From the NCBI RefSeq assembly GCF_003917135.1, contig NZ_RPDI01000017.1, positions 1 through 64,000 on the forward strand: a stretch of 64,000 nt of DNA. Reading direction: 5' to 3'. Source of the stretch: Leucobacter chromiireducens (GTDB lineage Bacteria > Actinomycetota > Actinomycetes > Actinomycetales > Microbacteriaceae). Position 1 is the stretch's first letter, and each line of letters begins with the position of its first letter. Under the pieces are notes generated by a model. The model made no database searches. It was not told the origin of the DNA and saw only the letters and a list, made by a program, of their open reading frames with translations. The position numbers and the translations under genes were made by a program. Shown piece after piece: positions 49,934-58,721 of the stretch.

Positions 49934-50004
49934 GAATCGGGGTCACTTGGGCAGGGTGTCGGGCCCCGCTGCCAGGCGACACCCTGCCCAAGTGACCCCG
50001 ATCC
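49934..50004. repeat. 71-bp intergenic palindrome, copy 5
   Basis: Arms 49934-49961 and 49977-50004, nearly perfect (one mismatch near the outer end), with a 15-nt loop. It lies between the DUF559 gene and purK, 90 bp before the purK start. Confidence 0.92.
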
Positions 50005-50093
50005 GGCCGGGGCGCGGACCGGGATCCGGCGGGGGTGGGGCGCGGGGACGGCGGGGGCGCGAGGCAGGCCACGCGTACGGCAGAATAGATCGC

Positions 50094-51242
50094 ATGGGAC
50101 TTGAGACCGGCAGCATCCGCATCGGCGTCATCGGTGGCGGGCAGCTCGCCCGCATGATGGTGCCACCCGCGATCCACCTCGGCCTGCGCATCAGCGTGCT
50201 CGCCGAGAACGAGGGATCGAGCGCCGAGCGCGCGGCGGACATGGTGGGCGACTACCGCGATCCCGAGACGGTGTATGCGTTCGCCGACACGGTGGACGTG
50301 ATCACGTTCGATCACGAGCACGTTCCGCAGGAGATTCTCGTGGAGCTCGAGCGCCGCGGCGTCGCGGTGCACCCCCGCCCGGGATCGCTGCAGTTCGCGC
50401 AGGACAAGATCGTGATGCGCGAGAAGCTCGCCGAGCTCGGCGTCCCGATCCCCGCGTGGGCCGCGGTGTCGAACGAGGCCGAACTGCAGGAGTTCATCGC
50501 CGCGAACGGCGGCCGCGCCGTCGTGAAGACCGCCCGCGGCGGCTACGACGGGAAGGGCGTGCGCGTCGTCGCGGACGCCGCCGAGGTGCGCGACTGGTTC
50601 ACCGCCCTGAACGAGGACGGCCACGGCGGGCACCTGCTCGTCGAGGAGCTCGTTGACTTCACCCGCGAGCTGTCGCAGCTCGTCGCCCGCCGCCCGAGCG
50701 GCGAGACCCGCACCTGGCCGGTGGTGGAGACGATCCAGCGCGACGGCGTGTGCGCCGAGGTGCTCGCGCCCGCCCCCGTCGCCGACGCCGCGACGCTCGA
50801 CGAGGCGGCGCGCATCGGTGCCGTGGTGGCCGAGGGGGTCGCGGTGACCGGCGTGCTCGCCGTGGAGATGTTCGAGACCAGCGACGGCCGAGTGCTCGTC
50901 AACGAGCTCGCGATGCGCCCGCACAATTCGGGACACTTCTCGATCGAGGGATCGGTGACGAGCCAGTTCGAGCAGCACCTCCGCGCAGTGGCAGACCTGC
51001 CGCTCGGCGACACTCGCATGACCGCGCCGGCCGCCGTCATGGTGAACGTGCTCGGGGGACCGGCGGAGGGGCCGATGCCCGTGCGCTACGCCGCGGCGCT
51101 CGCCGCGCACCCCGGCGCGAAGATCCACAGCTACGACAAGCAGCCCCGCCCGGGCCGCAAGGTGGGCCACGTCACCGTGGTCGGCGACGACATGGCCGCG
51201 GTGCGCGCAGCTGCACAGGCCGCGGCAGCAGCCTTCGACTAG
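50094..51242 (+). CDS. purK: 5-(carboxyamino)imidazole ribonucleotide synthase
   Basis: 382-residue ATP-grasp enzyme of purine synthesis that carboxylates AIR to N5-CAIR with ATP and bicarbonate. Signatures: IGVIGGGQLARMM at the N-terminus, TFDHEHVPQEIL, the ATP-grasp pair AVVKTARGGYDGKGVRV and HLLVEELVDFTRELSQLVAR, and VNELAMRPHNSGHFSIEGS with magnesium ligands. I chose ATG 50094. CAGAAT ends 7 nt before it and no ribosome-binding site is seen, so it may be leaderless. purE, the next pathway enzyme, follows 45 bp downstream. Confidence 0.95.
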   Translation: MGLETGSIRIGVIGGGQLARMMVPPAIHLGLRISVLAENEGSSAERAADMVGDYRDPETVYAFADTVDVITFDHEHVPQEILVELERRGVAVHPRPGSLQFAQDKIVMREKLAELGVPIPAWAAVSNEAELQEFIAANGGRAVVKTARGGYDGKGVRVVADAAEVRDWFTALNEDGHGGHLLVEELVDFTRELSQLVARRPSGETRTWPVVETIQRDGVCAEVLAPAPVADAATLDEAARIGAVVAEGVAVTGVLAVEMFETSDGRVLVNELAMRPHNSGHFSIEGSVTSQFEQHLRAVADLPLGDTRMTAPAAVMVNVLGGPAEGPMPVRYAAALAAHPGAKIHSYDKQPRPGRKVGHVTVVGDDMAAVRAAAQAAAAAFD

Positions 51243-51275
51243 GACGGGAGCCCCCGCGGGCCGCGGTGCGCGCGG

Positions 51276-51281
51276 TACGAT
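51276..51281 (+). promoter_or_regulatory. Probable leaderless purE promoter (-10)
   Basis: TACGAT is 6 nt before the purE ATG, so purE may have its own transcript start in addition to read-through from purK. Confidence 0.4.
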
Positions 51282-51287
51282 TGGGGT

Positions 51288-51821
51288 ATGGCAGAGAGCG
51301 CGGCGCCCCTCGTTGGCGTCATCATGGGTTCCGATTCCGACTTCTCCGTGATGGGCGACGCCGTGCAGGTGCTGCGCGACTTCGGCATCCCGCACGAGGT
51401 CGAGGTGGTGAGCGCGCACCGCACGCCCGACAAAATGGTGAGCTACGCGCGCGGCGCGGCTGAGCGCGGCATCCGCGTGATCATCGCCGGAGCTGGCGGC
51501 GCGGCGCACCTGCCCGGCATGGTGGCGTCGATGACCACGCTGCCCGTGATCGGCGTGCCCGTGCCGCTCGCCATGCTCGACGGTATGGACTCGCTGCTCT
51601 CGATCGTGCAGATGCCGGGCGGGATCCCCGTCGCGACCGTGTCGATCGGTGGTGCGAAGAACGCCGGCATCCTCGCCGCGCGCATCCTCGGCACGAGTGA
51701 TCAGAATCTGGCCGAGCAGCTCGCCGAGTACGCGCAGAGCCTCACGGACATGGTCGAGCTGAAGAACGCCGCGCTGCAGGCGCGCGTGGACGCCGACGCA
51801 GAGGTGGACGGCGGCCGCTAG
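51288..51821 (+). CDS. purE: N5-CAIR mutase
   Basis: 177-residue class I PurE that moves the carboxyl group of N5-CAIR to give CAIR, directly after PurK. Signatures: [20 protein letters not shown] (substrate phosphate loop), [12 protein letters not shown] with the catalytic His, [14 protein letters not shown], and [21 protein letters not shown]. It follows purK by 45 bp. The C-terminal tail is slightly long. A hairpin downstream ends the unit opposite a convergent glycosyltransferase gene. Confidence 0.96.
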   Translation: MAESAAPLVGVIMGSDSDFSVMGDAVQVLRDFGIPHEVEVVSAHRTPDKMVSYARGAAERGIRVIIAGAGGAAHLPGMVASMTTLPVIGVPVPLAMLDGMDSLLSIVQMPGGIPVATVSIGGAKNAGILAARILGTSDQNLAEQLAEYAQSLTDMVELKNAALQARVDADAEVDGGR

Positions 51822-51878
51822 CTTGACTGGGGCCGCGAGCTGGGTGATCCGGCCCGCGCACCCGGGAAATTGCAGCGA

Positions 51879-51915
51879 GTCTGATCCGGATTGGGCACTC
51901 CGAATCGGATCAGAC
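51879..51915. terminator. Bidirectional terminator between purE and glycosyltransferase genes
   Basis: Arms 51879-51895 and 51900-51915 (GTCTGATCCG and complement) with one bulged base and a CACT loop, between convergent genes. Confidence 0.7.
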
Positions 51916-51978
51916 CCTCACTCAATGGGAGATTGGGCCGGAACCCATCCGGAACCAGCGCGGGATCAGCCCCACCGG

Positions 51979-53097
51979 CTAGAGGTTCGCGTGCGTCTCC
52001 CAGAGCTGCCACGCCGCGCCGTTCCAGCTGAAACCGCGCCCGCGGTCGCCCGCCAGCACGGCGAGCTTGGCGACCGAGTCGGGATCGCGGAGGAGCCGGC
52101 TGCCCTCCGCCGCGAACTCCTCCGCCGTGCTCGCGGCAACACCGGCGTCGAGCACCAGCTCGGCGGTCGCCGCGTTGCCGGCGTGGAGCACCGGCACGGA
52201 TGCGGTGAGCGCTGCGACTGTGAGATACCCCGTGCCGGCGAACGCCTGCGGCATGAGGAGGACGGCGGAGCCGGCGACGATCGCGCCGATGTCGGCGAGC
52301 TCGCGCGGCTGCACGACCTGCACGCGGTCGCGCAGCTCGTCCGGGATCGCTGCCGCGCACGGGTCGGCGGCGTTCTTGTCGCGCGTGGGTGGCGCCGGAT
52401 CGAAGCCGGACAGCACGACGAGCGGGAGCAGCTCCGAATCGCCGCGCATCGCGTCGAGGAGCCACTCGAGTCGCCCGTACTCGCCGGGGCTCGCGGTGGT
52501 GAGCGCGTAGCGCGCGGGAAGCTCGAGGGCGGCGCGACGCTCGGCGGCATCGGGCCCGGCGAGGTACTCGCGCGGCGGTGCCGGCTGGAGCACCTGAATC
52601 GGGAGATCGGTGCCGTAGTTCTCCTGCAGCACGCGCGCGGTCGCGTGCGTCGGCGTGAGGATCACGTCAGCGTGTCGAACCGCGCGCTTCGCGAACGCGC
52701 GGTAGAGCCGCGCCTGCGTGGTGCCGAGCAGGGCTGGTGCCTCCCACGCGAGCGCGTGCGAGATCGTCACCGAGGTCTGCGAGCCGTCGTCGTCGCCGCG
52801 CGAGCGCAGCGGGACGAGCGGCGTGAGCGCGTGCACGAACTCCCCGTCGAGGGGGCGGGCGGTTGCGCCGTTCTGCCACGCGAAGGGCAGCATCCCGGCG
52901 CGCATGGGCAGCTGCTCGGTGCGGATCCGCGGTGAGGTGAACTCCGGCTGCGCCGCCCCGCGCGACACGAGGTAGCGAGCGCTGCAGCTGCGCGGCGCGG
53001 TCTCGGCGATCGCCGCGGCGAGGTCGCGGGCGGCGGCGGCCTGCACTTCGGCCTCCCAATCGGGGAACGGGTCCGCGATGAGGGTCAGTGTCGCCAC
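51979..53097 (-). CDS. GT4-like (GT-B fold) glycosyltransferase
   Basis: 372 residues of GT-B glycosyltransferase character, group 1 type. N-terminal acceptor domain, then PIQVLQPAPPREYLAGP, YALTTASPGEYGRLEWLLDAM (the nucleotide-sugar domain start), DRVQVVQPRELADIGAIVAG, and the donor-site E-x7-E-like region LMPQAFAGTGYLTVAALTASVPVLHAGNAATAELV. The EX7E motif is poorly conserved, so specificity is uncertain; mannosyl or rhamnosyl transfer is common in the family. GTG 53097 has GAAAGGGGA upstream. It is the first gene of the surface-glycan region and is divergent from galE. Confidence 0.78.
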   Translation of the reverse strand: MATLTLIADPFPDWEAEVQAAAARDLAAAIAETAPRSCSARYLVSRGAAQPEFTSPRIRTEQLPMRAGMLPFAWQNGATARPLDGEFVHALTPLVPLRSRGDDDGSQTSVTISHALAWEAPALLGTTQARLYRAFAKRAVRHADVILTPTHATARVLQENYGTDLPIQVLQPAPPREYLAGPDAAERRAALELPARYALTTASPGEYGRLEWLLDAMRGDSELLPLVVLSGFDPAPPTRDKNAADPCAAAIPDELRDRVQVVQPRELADIGAIVAGSAVLLMPQAFAGTGYLTVAALTASVPVLHAGNAATAELVLDAGVAASTAEEFAAEGSRLLRDPDSVAKLAVLAGDRGRGFSWNGAAWQLWETHANL

Positions 53098-53125
53098 GCG
53101 CGATCCCCTTTCTCCCCGAACGGAG

Positions 53126-53148
53126 GTGACATCAAATCAGATGTTCAC
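53126..53148. promoter_or_regulatory. Imperfect dyad in the glycosyltransferase/galE promoter region
   Basis: GTGACATC-N6-GATGTTCAC is a dyad with one extra base, in the AT-richer part of the 238-bp divergent region, 29-51 bp before the glycosyltransferase start. Possible operator; no regulator gene is nearby. Confidence 0.25.
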
Positions 53149-53322
53149 ATTCTAGGGAGTGTGGTCAGGGGAAACTGCTCCGAGCGGGCCCCCCAGCGCG
53201 CGAGCGAGACCGAATCGCAACACTTTCACCCAGCGACCATTCGGTCAGTGTGCGAATCTGTTCGAGAAGTGGGGTTTTTCCGCTTCGGCGCGTGCTGACG
53301 GGAAGCGCACGGGCGAGCAAAG

Positions 53323-53328
53323 TACGCT
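53323..53328 (+). promoter_or_regulatory. Probable leaderless galE promoter (-10)
   Basis: TACGCT is 7 nt before the galE ATG, with no ribosome-binding site between. The 53159-53322 stretch upstream shows no other feature. Confidence 0.4.
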
Positions 53329-53335
53329 AGTGCTC

Positions 53336-54349
53336 ATGCGTGTATTGCTGACAGGTGGGGCCGGCTATATCGGGTCGCACACCGCACTGGTGCTCATCGA
53401 ACGCGGCCACGACGCGATCGTGCTCGACGACTTCTCGAACAGCAGCCCGGAGGCGGTGCGGCGTGTCGAGCAGCTGACGGGCGCAACGATCCCCGTGATC
53501 GAGGCGGATCTGGCCGACCGGGCCGCCGCAGCGGAAGCTCTCGACGGGGTTGAGTTCGACGCGGTGATCCACTTCGCCGGACTGAAGGCCGTCGGCGAGT
53601 CGGTGGCCGAGCCGACGCGCTACTACCGCGTGAATATCGACTCGACGCTCACGATCCTCGACCTCATGCGCGAGCGCGGCGTCACGAATCTCGTGTTCAG
53701 CTCGTCCGCGACCGTCTACGGCGACCCCGAGGTCTCGCCGATCGATGAGGCGCAGCGCGCCGGTGTCGGTCTCACGAACCCGTACGGGTGGTCGAAGTTC
53801 ATGAACGAGCAGATCATCCGTGACGCGCAGCACGCGTGGCCCGAGCTGGGCGCGGTGCTGCTCCGCTACTTCAACCCGGTCGGGGCGCACCCATCGGGCC
53901 GGATCGGGGAGGACCCGGCTGGGATCCCGAACAATCTGATGCCGTTCATCGCGCAGGTCGCGGTCGGCAAGCGCGCCGAGCTCAGCGTGTTCGGCGACAC
54001 CTACGACACCCCGGACGGCACGGGAGTGCGCGACTACATCCATGTCATGGATCTCGCCGAGGGGCACGTCGCTGCCCTCGAGCGCGGCGGTGCCGGCGTG
54101 CGCACGTACAACCTGGGCTCGGGCACCGGCTCGAGCGTGCTCGAGGTTGTGCGCGCCTTCGAGGAGGCCGCGAACCGGCCGGTGCCGTACCGGATCGCGC
54201 CGCCGCGCGCCGGGGACGTCGCCGAGGTAGTTGCCGATCCCGCGCGAGCGAACGCCGAGCTCGAGTGGCGCACCACGCGCACGCTCGCTGAGGCGTGCCG
54301 CGACTCGTGGGCCTGGCAGTCCGCGAACCCGGGTGGTTACCCCGCATGA
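53336..54349 (+). CDS. galE: UDP-glucose 4-epimerase
   Basis: 337-residue short-chain dehydrogenase fold enzyme that interconverts UDP-glucose and UDP-galactose for surface glycan synthesis. Signatures: LLTGGAGYIGSHTALVLIER (NAD-binding), FAGLKAVGESVAEP, NLVFSSSATVYGDP (catalytic Ser), NPYGWSKFMNEQII (Tyr-x3-Lys), RYFNPVGAHPSGRIGEDP and VRDYIHVMDLAEGH. ATG 53336 is chosen over upstream in-frame codons because it gives the family N-terminus, and a TACGCT box lies 7 nt upstream. It overlaps the LCP gene by ATGA. Confidence 0.94.
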   Translation: MRVLLTGGAGYIGSHTALVLIERGHDAIVLDDFSNSSPEAVRRVEQLTGATIPVIEADLADRAAAAEALDGVEFDAVIHFAGLKAVGESVAEPTRYYRVNIDSTLTILDLMRERGVTNLVFSSSATVYGDPEVSPIDEAQRAGVGLTNPYGWSKFMNEQIIRDAQHAWPELGAVLLRYFNPVGAHPSGRIGEDPAGIPNNLMPFIAQVAVGKRAELSVFGDTYDTPDGTGVRDYIHVMDLAEGHVAALERGGAGVRTYNLGSGTGSSVLEVVRAFEEAANRPVPYRIAPPRAGDVAEVVADPARANAELEWRTTRTLAEACRDSWAWQSANPGGYPA

Positions 54350-55734
54350 CGCTCGACCTCGAGCGGCCGCTGCGTCACCCGGATACCGAGTCCGCGCCGC
54401 TCATGACCAAGCGGGCGCGCTGGCTCGTGCTGATCGGGTTCCTGTTTCCCGGCAGTGCACAGTTGCTCGCGGGCAACCGCAAGCTCGGCCGCTTCGGCGC
54501 CGTCGCGACGTCGCTCCTGATCCTCGGCGTGCTCGCGGCGCTCGGCGGGCTGCTGTTCGCGCGCGTGGCGACGCTCTCGTTCTTCGCGAACAGCATTGTG
54601 CTGCTCGCGCTGCAGATCCTGCTCGTTGCGTACGCGGTGCTGTGGCTCGTGCTCGGCTTCGACACGCTGCGCCTCACCCGCTTGGTGAAGACGCACCGCG
54701 GCTGGCGCGTCCCGATCGCGATCCTGTCGGTGCTGCTCACGATCGTGCCGTCGGCCGGTGCGGCGTGGGCCGCCACGACGATCAACGCGGGCCGTGAGCT
54801 CCTGAGCGGGCTCTTCAGCGGCGCGCCAGCGGTCGAGCCGGTGGACGGGCGCTACAACATCCTGCTGCTCGGCACGGACGCCGGCGCCGACCGCGAGGGG
54901 CTGCGCCCGGACAGCATCTCGCTCGTGAGTATTGACGCGAAGACCGGGCAATCCGCGATCATCGGGATCCCGCGCGAGCTGTCCGGTGTGCCGTTCCCCG
55001 AGGACTCGCCGATGTACGAGCTCCACCCGAACGGCTTCGGCGTCGCCCCCAACGCGTACGGCGACTGGGGTGGCTGCGAGGTGGGCCGCTGCATCCTGAA
55101 CGGGCTCTACGCGGAGGTCGAGCTGTTCCAGCCCGAGCTCTACCCGGACGCGACGGCGAAGGGCTCGTCGCCAGGCATCGAGGCCACGAAGGACGCGGTG
55201 TCCGCGACCACGGGGCTCGAGGTGCAGTTCTACGTGCTGCTCAACATGGACGCCTTCGAGAGCATCATCGATGCGCTCGGCGGCGTGACGATCAACGTTG
55301 AGGAGCGCCTGCCCATCGGCGGCGACCAGTACGGCAACAACGTCGACGGCTACATTGAGCCGGGTCTGCAGAAGATGGACGGCTACACGGCGCAGTGGTA
55401 CGCGCGCTCGCGCTACGGATCGGATCGCGGCGACTATGACCGCATGGAGCGACAGCGCGAGCTGCAGGCAGCGATCCTTGACCAGATGAACCCGAGCAAC
55501 GTGCTGCTGAACTTCCAGAAGATCGCGGCCGCTGGCACCCAGCTCGTCGAGACCGACCTGCCCGAGTCGATGCTCGGCCGCTTCCTCGACCTCGCGACGA
55601 AGGCCAGGGAGCACGCACCGCTGAACGTGGAGCTCGTGCCACCAGCGGTGGATCCCGACTACCCGGACTACGACGTGATCCGCCAGCTCGTCGCTGAGGG
55701 CATCGCGGAGGCGTCGCCGGCCCCCGAGGAGTAG
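54346..55734 (+). CDS. LytR-CpsA-Psr (LCP) family wall-glycopolymer transferase
   Basis: 462 residues. Three to four N-terminal helices (RWLVLIGFLFPGSAQLLAG; LILGVLAALGGLLFARVA; IVLLALQILLVAYAVLWLVL; VPIAILSVLLTIVPSAGAAW) are followed by an extracytoplasmic LCP domain (NILLLGTDAGADREGLRPDS, SIDAKTGQSAIIGIPRE, VLLNMDAFESIIDALGG, ARSRYGSDRGDYDRMERQRE), with the conserved Arg/Asp set that binds polyprenyl phosphate. LCP enzymes attach teichoic-acid or capsule-like polymers to peptidoglycan. The number of N-terminal helices is greater than in most LCP proteins. The start overlaps the galE stop; a strong terminator follows. Confidence 0.92.
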   Translation: MTLDLERPLRHPDTESAPLMTKRARWLVLIGFLFPGSAQLLAGNRKLGRFGAVATSLLILGVLAALGGLLFARVATLSFFANSIVLLALQILLVAYAVLWLVLGFDTLRLTRLVKTHRGWRVPIAILSVLLTIVPSAGAAWAATTINAGRELLSGLFSGAPAVEPVDGRYNILLLGTDAGADREGLRPDSISLVSIDAKTGQSAIIGIPRELSGVPFPEDSPMYELHPNGFGVAPNAYGDWGGCEVGRCILNGLYAEVELFQPELYPDATAKGSSPGIEATKDAVSATTGLEVQFYVLLNMDAFESIIDALGGVTINVEERLPIGGDQYGNNVDGYIEPGLQKMDGYTAQWYARSRYGSDRGDYDRMERQRELQAAILDQMNPSNVLLNFQKIAAAGTQLVETDLPESMLGRFLDLATKAREHAPLNVELVPPAVDPDYPDYDVIRQLVAEGIAEASPAPEE

Positions 55735-55748
55735 CCGCCGCGGCAGCG

Positions 55749-55781
55749 ACCCGGCCGTGCGCGCTGCGTGCACGGCCGGGT
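55749..55781 (+). terminator. Terminator after the LCP gene
   Basis: ACCCGGCCGTGC (55749-55760) pairs perfectly with 55770-55781 around a 9-nt loop, 15 nt after the stop. A TAGACT box at 55797-55802 then serves the next gene. Confidence 0.8.
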
Positions 55782-55840
55782 GTCGGCGGTGCCGTCTAGA
55801 CTGTCCGAGGCCGAACACGAGTCGAAAGGGGTGTGAGCGC

Positions 55841-56818
55841 ATGCGCGTGACCGCCGTTCTGGTGGCCTACAACCGGCGTGAGTTGCTGCGGGAATCCCTC
55901 GCTGCCCTCGCCGCGCAGAGCCGACCCGTCGATCGTCTCGTCGTTGTGGACAACGCCTCGGACGACGACTCCGCGGCGGTCGCGGCCGAGATGCTGGAGC
56001 ACTGGGGTGCGCGCGGGCGCCTGATCCGGCTCACCGAGAACACGGGCGGCGCCGGCGGATTCGCGACCGGGATCGCTGCCGCGGTCGCCGAGGAGTGCAT
56101 CGACTGGGTCTGGGTGATGGACGATGACACCGTGCCGGGCCCCGACGCGCTCGCCGGCGCGCTCGACGCACACGAGCGGTACCGCGCCTCTGGCCAGGAC
56201 GATCTCGCGGTGATGGGCTCGCGCGTGGTCTGGACTGACGGGGCGGATCACCCGATGAACACGCCGAAGGCGAAGATCCGCGCGGATCGGACCGAGCGCT
56301 CGCGCGCCGCGGCGGCCGGCGGCATGGAGATTCGCTCGATCTCCTTCGTCTCCGCGTTCCTGCGTGCCGACCGGGTGCGCGATCTGGGGCTCCCCATCGC
56401 GGACTACTTCCTCTGGAACGACGATTTCGAGTACTCCGCGCGGCTGCTGCGCGGGGCGCGCGGGCTCTACGTCCCCGGGTCGGTCGTGACGCACAAGACC
56501 GTGAAGCGGGGATCGAGCGATCAGGATCCCGGCGCGCGCTTCTACTTCGAGGTGCGCAACAAGCTGTGGGTGTTCCGCACGAGCCGCGCGCTCGCCGGCT
56601 GGGAGAAGCTGCTCTACGGTGCGGCGACCGCCCGCCGCTGGTTCCGCACGTTCCGGGCCTCGTCCGATCGCGCGCAGCTGCGCGACTGCCTGCGCCGCGG
56701 CTGGCGTGATGGCTGGCGCACGGCGCCGCGCTCCACGCGCGAGGTGCTGCGGGACACGGGCGTGCCGGTCGACGTGATGGTCGCGGTGGATCAGCTCTCG
56801 AAGCTGGAGGAGCGCTAG
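55841..56818 (+). CDS. GT2 family glycosyltransferase (GlfT-like)
   Basis: 325 residues, GT-A fold. N-terminal TAVLVAYNRRELLRESLAAL, VVVDNASDD, NTGGAGGFATGI, and the D-x-D metal motif WVWVMDDDTVPGPDAL. ADYFLWNDDFEYSARLLRG is the catalytic W-x-D-D-x-E-Y block of the galactofuranosyl/rhamnosyltransferase group (GlfT1-like). A galactofuranose- or rhamnose-adding role in wall polymer assembly fits the galE and LCP neighbours, but the sugar is not fixed by sequence. ATG 55841 has GAAAGGGG about 10 nt upstream. It has its own TAGACT promoter. Confidence 0.86.
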   Translation: MRVTAVLVAYNRRELLRESLAALAAQSRPVDRLVVVDNASDDDSAAVAAEMLEHWGARGRLIRLTENTGGAGGFATGIAAAVAEECIDWVWVMDDDTVPGPDALAGALDAHERYRASGQDDLAVMGSRVVWTDGADHPMNTPKAKIRADRTERSRAAAAGGMEIRSISFVSAFLRADRVRDLGLPIADYFLWNDDFEYSARLLRGARGLYVPGSVVTHKTVKRGSSDQDPGARFYFEVRNKLWVFRTSRALAGWEKLLYGAATARRWFRTFRASSDRAQLRDCLRRGWRDGWRTAPRSTREVLRDTGVPVDVMVAVDQLSKLEER

Positions 56819-56883
56819 CGCGGCCTCAGGGCGCACACTTTGCCGCTACACTCAGAAGTCTCTGGAAAAACATAGGAGACTGC

Positions 56884-58659
56884 ATGCGCAAGTTGCTCGG
56901 GGTTCTGCTCACCGCTGGCCTGGTGCTCGGCCTGCCCGCCGGTCCGGCGCTTGCCGTCGGCGAGGACGGGAGCGGTGTTGGCGCCGAGCAGGCTCCCGTG
57001 GCCGCGGTGGCCGATGCGCCCGTCGGCGCGCCGCTCACCGCGCCGAGCGACCCCGCGGAACCGGGCGCGGGCGGCGAGTTCACCGATCCCAATCCCGAAG
57101 CCGGGGAGGGGGAGCCCGGTGCTGCCGAGCCGATCGCGGCTCCGACGCAGCTGCCCGCGATTGCGGGCACCGCGCGCGTGGGGCAGACCATCCTGGGCAC
57201 CCGCGGGGAGTGGAACGCCGAGGATCTCGAGTTCGCCCTGCAGTGGCAGATCGACGGCGTCGACGCCGCAGGCGCCACCGGTGAGAGCTTCTCGCTGCTG
57301 CCCGAGCACGCCGGCGCGAGCGTGCGCCTCGCCGTCACCGCGTCGCGGAGCGGTGCCGAACCGCTCACCGCGTACTCCGAGCCGGTCCTCGTGGAGCCTG
57401 GCACGCTCAGCGTCGGGGCGCTCCGCGTCGCTGGCGCCACGGTGGTCGGGCAGAAGCTCAGCGTCACCGCGGGGGAGTCCTCGCCGAGCGGCGCGACCCT
57501 GCAGTTCCAGTGGAAGCGCGCGGGCGTCGCGATCGCCGGGGCGACGGGGACGAGCTACACGCTCACCGCGAAGGATCTCGGCACGCGGGTCACGGTCACG
57601 GCCACCGCGACGCTCGCCGGCTACACCACGGCGGCGGCCACGGCAGGCGGCGGCACGGCGGTCACCGCTGGTGCGCTCACCACCGCGACGCCGAAGATCT
57701 CCGGCTCCGCCGTGGTGGGCTCCACTCTGAAGAGCTCCGTTGGCAGCTGGAAGCCCAGCGGGGTCGCACTCAAGTACCAGTGGAAGCGCAACGGATCGGT
57801 GATCGCGAAGGCCACGGGCGCGAGCTACAAGCTCACCACCGCTGACGCCGGGAAGAAGATCACCCTGAGCGTCACCGGGTCGCTCGCCGGGTATACGGGC
57901 CGCACGGTCACCTCCGCAGCGACCGGCACCGTGCTCCGCACGCTCTCCGCGACGCCGACGCCAAAGATCTCCGGCACCTCCAAGGTGGGATCGAAGCTCA
58001 CGGTCTCGGCCGGCGCGTGGAAGCCTGCGAAGGTGTCGCTGTCCTACCAGTGGCTGCGGGGCGGCAGGGCGATCTCGGGGGCGACGAAATCGAGCTACAC
58101 GCTCACGAAGGCCGACGGCGGGGCCAAGATCAGCGTGCGCGTCACCGGCAAGAAGTCCGGGTACGTCTCCGTCTCGAAGACCTCCGGCGCGCGGAGCATC
58201 CCCAAAGTGCTGCGCACCGCGACCCCCACCATCTCGGGATCGGCGCTCGTCGGCTCAACGCTCACCGTGAAGCGCGGCACCTGGACGAGCGGCACGAAGC
58301 TCAGCACGCAGTGGCTGCGAAACGGCGCGGTGATCCGCGGCAAGACCGGTACGAGCTACACGCTCGGCAGCGCCGACCGGGGCGCGAAGATCTCCGTGCG
58401 CGTCACCGGCTCGAAGAGCGGGTACTCGACAGCATCGAAGGTGTCGCGCGCCACCGGCGCAGTGAAGACGCCGAGCCGTACGAGCCCCAATGCATCCTGG
58501 AACTGCCCAGCGTGGGCGCCCATCAAGGGCAACCAGGGCCGGGGGGACTGGATCTATCACGTCCCCGGGAGCACCTACTTCAGCCGCACGATCCCCGAGG
58601 AGTGCTTCTCCACGGTCGCCGCCGCGCAGGCCGCCGGCTACCGCGCGCCGCGCCGCTAG
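56884..58659 (+). CDS. Secreted Ig-like repeat protein with C-terminal sunset domain
   Basis: 591 residues. The signal peptide (MRKLLGVLLTAGLVLGLPAG) and a Pro/Glu-rich segment are followed by about five tandem repeats of ~80-90 residues with the pattern ISG...VGSTL...G.W...YQW.R.G..I.GATG.SYTLT.AD.G..I.VRVTG...GY (from about residue 95 to 530). The last ~55 residues (CPAWAPIKGNQGRGDWIYH, then TYFSRTIPEECFSTVAAAQ) are a sunset domain with two conserved Cys. No LPXTG signal is present, so it is released or held non-covalently. ATG 56884 has AGGAG 6 nt upstream. The repeats diverge from one another in sequence but keep spacing. Confidence 0.85.
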   Translation: MRKLLGVLLTAGLVLGLPAGPALAVGEDGSGVGAEQAPVAAVADAPVGAPLTAPSDPAEPGAGGEFTDPNPEAGEGEPGAAEPIAAPTQLPAIAGTARVGQTILGTRGEWNAEDLEFALQWQIDGVDAAGATGESFSLLPEHAGASVRLAVTASRSGAEPLTAYSEPVLVEPGTLSVGALRVAGATVVGQKLSVTAGESSPSGATLQFQWKRAGVAIAGATGTSYTLTAKDLGTRVTVTATATLAGYTTAAATAGGGTAVTAGALTTATPKISGSAVVGSTLKSSVGSWKPSGVALKYQWKRNGSVIAKATGASYKLTTADAGKKITLSVTGSLAGYTGRTVTSAATGTVLRTLSATPTPKISGTSKVGSKLTVSAGAWKPAKVSLSYQWLRGGRAISGATKSSYTLTKADGGAKISVRVTGKKSGYVSVSKTSGARSIPKVLRTATPTISGSALVGSTLTVKRGTWTSGTKLSTQWLRNGAVIRGKTGTSYTLGSADRGAKISVRVTGSKSGYSTASKVSRATGAVKTPSRTSPNASWNCPAWAPIKGNQGRGDWIYHVPGSTYFSRTIPEECFSTVAAAQAAGYRAPRR

Positions 58660-58665
58660 CCGGAT

Positions 58666-58704
58666 CCGGCGCTGGCGCGCTCCCGCGGCGCGCGCCAGCG
58701 CCGG
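58666..58704 (+). terminator. Terminator after the sunset-domain gene
   Basis: Perfect 15-bp stem CCGGCGCTGGCGCGC (58666-58680) with complement 58690-58704, 7 nt after the stop. A TAGGCT box (58707-58712) lies 9 nt before the next ATG. Confidence 0.78.
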
Positions 58705-58721
58705 GATAGGCTGGGTGGATC

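Noticed and set aside
8155-50004. The 71-bp elements considered as CRISPR repeats
   Set aside because: They are dispersed singly tens of kb apart, are palindromic over their whole length and have no spacers or cas genes.
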